6,102 nt of DNA from Chloroflexota bacterium (GTDB lineage: Bacteria; Chloroflexota; Anaerolineae; B4-G1). The first letter of the stretch is position 1. The number at the start of each line of letters is the position of its first letter. The notes under the pieces were generated by a model. The model did not search any database and was not told where the DNA came from. It was given only the letters and a program-made list of their open reading frames with translations. The translations under genes were made by a program, and so were the position numbers. The stretch is from the NCBI GenBank assembly GCA_030596915.1, contig JAUVSX010000206.1, forward strand, positions 1-6,102, in the 5' to 3' direction. Below, one piece after another: positions 5,388-6,102 of the stretch.

Positions 5388-5414
5388 GTCGCACGAGTGG
5401 TGACCTCGTGCGGC
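5388..5414 (+). terminator. Hairpin downstream of the ATP-grasp gene
   Basis: CGCACGAG (5390-5397) pairs with CTCGTGCG (5405-5412) around a 7-base loop. A T-G wobble and a G-C pair extend the stem to ten pairs. It lies 34 bp after the stop codon, and no T-tract follows. Confidence 0.45.
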
Positions 5415-5445
5415 GGGTTGCGATTCGCTTCGCGGCTCCATCGGC

Positions 5446-5499
5446 GCTGCAGCCTGTGCGGCTGCAGCCGAGCGCAGCGCCCCTGGCGGGCGCTCGGCT
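5446..5499. terminator. Two adjoining hairpins at a convergent 3' junction
   Basis: GCTGCAGCC (5446-5454) pairs with GGCTGCAGC (5460-5468) around a 5-base loop. AGCCGAGCGC (5466-5475) pairs with GCGCTCGGCT (5490-5499), with an inner CGCC/GGCG stem around CCT. The stems share 5466-5468, so both cannot form fully at once. They may end transcripts from both sides, but no T-tract is seen on either strand. Confidence 0.45.
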
Positions 5500-5532
5500 A
5501 TTGGGTAGTATGCGTATGCCGAGACGATGCCC

Positions 5533-5688
5533 TCACAGCGCGCTGCCGTGGTCGAGCACGTGCTCGACGACACCATTCAAGTCACGACCCCGCCCCTCGG
5601 CCCACGCTGCATCGAAGGCAGGCTCACCCAGCTTGGCACGCAGGACAGCCGCGATGCGTTCGTATTCGGCCTCAATGAAAGCCGCCAT
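5533..5688 (-). pseudogene. C-terminal remnant of a large ATPase/TPR-type regulator
   Basis: The minus-strand reading from CAT 5686-5688 to stop 5533-5535 gives 51 codons: MAAFIEAEYERIAAVLRAKL, then GEPAFDAAWAEGR and VVEHVLDHGSAL. This LGExxFxAAWAEGR block close to the end is what I know from the C-termini of very large signalling proteins (LuxR/AfsR-like or adenylate-cyclase ATPase-TPR regulators) abundant in Chloroflexota and Actinomycetota. Only this last part is present: upstream the DNA changes at about 5689-5692 into a transposase coding sequence in another frame. The preserved residues and stop suggest a recent break. It has no SD or plausible promoter of its own in this frame, so it is probably not expressed as a functional protein. 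Confidence 0.6.
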
Positions 5689-5845
5689 CCAGTTGCCAGC
5701 CATTCTTGCGGGGCACCGACGCCATCAGCCCACGCAGGTACTTGGTCGCTTGCGATCGCGGCTCTTTCCGACCAAAGACATCCGCAATACGGGCACAGAA
5801 CTGCGTGAAATCCGCGCCCCATGCATCCAGTTCTTCCGCGGTCAT
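5672..5845 (-). pseudogene. N-terminal remnant of an IS701-family-like transposase
   Basis: The minus-strand ATG at 5845-5843 opens 57 codons: MTAEELDAWGADFTQFCARI, then ADVFGRKEPRSQATKYLRGL and SVPRKNGWQL, ending at TGA 5674-5672. The FGRxExRxxAxxYLRGL and RKNGWQL blocks are the recognisable N-terminus of IS701-family DDE transposases. A GGAGGG SD lies 3 bp before the ATG. Homology stops after Gln51-Leu52, where the sequence changes to the regulator remnant; the last codons before the stop are read out of frame through that remnant. The DDE catalytic core and the far end of the element are absent from the window. It is therefore a dead 5' fragment; it could in principle still make a short peptide from its intact promoter. 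Confidence 0.65.
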
Positions 5846-5925
5846 CAGCCCTCCAGCGACTTGGAATTGTCACTATTATCCGCCAAGAGGGTTGTCCTGT
5901 AAAATGTGGTTGTAGTAGTAGGACA
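5690..5925 (-). mobile_element. Truncated insertion-sequence end (IS701-like)
   Basis: This interval covers the transposase fragment, its promoter and a candidate element end at about 5920-5925. TGTCCT (5894-5899) and AGGACA (5920-5925) form an inverted pair near that edge. Immediately beyond, plus-strand coding similarity to another protein family begins at 5926. The inner end is the join to the regulator remnant at about 5690. The other terminus and a target duplication are not in the window, so the exact element limits are an inference. Confidence 0.45.
5875..5903 (-). promoter_or_regulatory. Near-consensus sigma-70-type promoter for the transposase remnant
   Basis: On the minus strand TTTACA (5903-5898) is followed by exactly 17 bp and then GATAAT (5880-5875). 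Each hexamer matches the consensus at five of six bases. It lies 29 bp upstream of the transposase ATG and reads leftward through the transposase and regulator remnants. It is the clearest promoter in the window. Confidence 0.65.
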
Positions 5926-6102
5926 GATGTGGATACGTTCCACGAGTACGCACGCAGGTTCGACGCAGAGATCAAGGAGACAGGCGCTGAACCAGTGCTA
6001 TTAATGGCATGGTCAAACGAGCGACGCGGATGGATTACAATGGAGGAGATTGCCCAGGCGCATCGTGACATTGCGACGGAACTTGGCGTAGACGTTGCAC
6101 CG
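5926..6102 (+). CDS. SGNH-hydrolase-like protein, internal fragment, cut by the right edge and lacking a normal start
   Basis: The frame starting at GAT 5926 is open to the window end and gives 59 residues: DVDTFHEYARRFDAEIKETG, then AEPVLLMAWSNERRGWITME and EIAQAHRDIATELGVDVAP. The pattern (FxxYARxFDxEIKxxGAxPVLxMAW, then xEIAxAHxxIAxELGxxVAP) is what I recall from SGNH/GDSL-like hydrolases, where it precedes the last catalytic block. No SD-linked start is visible at the point where similarity begins. The frame is also open upstream, to an ATG at 5821, but that part runs across the IS remnant and does not look like family sequence. The likely story is that an IS insertion removed the 5' end. 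The family call is moderate because the catalytic Ser and His blocks are not in the window. Confidence 0.5.

Larger units (their letters stand above)
5354..5532. other. Hairpin-rich intergenic region after the ATP-grasp gene
   Basis: No gene is supported on either strand in this ~180-bp stretch. It contains one hairpin near the ATP-grasp stop (5388-5414) and two tightly stacked hairpins (5446-5468 and 5466-5499). It lies between a plus-strand gene end and a minus-strand gene end, so it is a convergent 3' region. Confidence 0.5.

Noticed and set aside
5577..6071. A 164-codon minus-strand open frame spanning the transposase region
   Set aside because: The recognisable transposase and regulator residues are in the other two minus-strand frames; this frame gives no family pattern.
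1..6102. CRISPR arrays, tRNA or rRNA genes
   Set aside because: No regularly spaced repeats, no tRNA-like T-loop/acceptor combinations and no rRNA signatures were recognised by reading; a dedicated covariance-model search was not possible.

Overview
The window looks like a GC-rich bacterial chromosome segment, most likely from a Chloroflexota (SAR202 or Dehalococcoidia-like) genome. This placement is an inference. It rests on an opine-dehydrogenase-family gene, a four-cysteine (type Z) ribosomal protein S14, bS21, a CarD-family regulator, a short WFD-type conserved protein I associate with Chloroflexota, and a minus-strand remnant with the AAWAEGR-type C-terminus common in large ATPase/TPR regulators of that phylum. 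No 16S rRNA or other decisive marker is present.

Layout: (1) 2-707, the 3' part of an opine dehydrogenase gene that enters from the left edge and carries an apparent one-base insertion near 197-199. (2) 857-3409, a same-strand run of small nucleic-acid-associated proteins: S14 type Z, bS21, a conserved protein of unknown function, translation initiation factor IF-1, a CarD-family RNA polymerase regulator and two tandem cold-shock proteins. Most have good Shine-Dalgarno sequences, and GC-rich hairpins without T-tracts lie in several gaps. The unknown protein and IF-1 each need one restored base to read through. (3) 3410-3740, non-coding. (4) 3741-5353, a PadR-family repressor followed after 41 bp by a D-Ala-D-Ala-ligase-like ATP-grasp enzyme, probably one regulated unit. 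(5) 5354-5532, non-coding and hairpin-rich. (6) 5533-6102, a genetic scar: on the minus strand the last ~50 codons of a large regulator are joined to the first ~52 codons of an IS701-like transposase that retains an RBS and a near-consensus promoter. Beyond it, on the plus strand, is the inside of a different gene (SGNH-hydrolase-like) that runs off the right edge and appears to have lost its 5' end.

Working view: the central block resembles an accessory cluster tuning gene expression. IF-1, S14 and S21 act on 30S initiation, the Csp proteins on RNA structure, and CarD on promoter opening. S14 and IF-1 normally sit in the large ribosomal-protein operons, so their presence here means either relocation or extra paralogues. 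Three independent one-base frameshifts at or beside short G/C runs suggest indel error in the assembly, although decay of paralogues cannot be excluded from one sequence.
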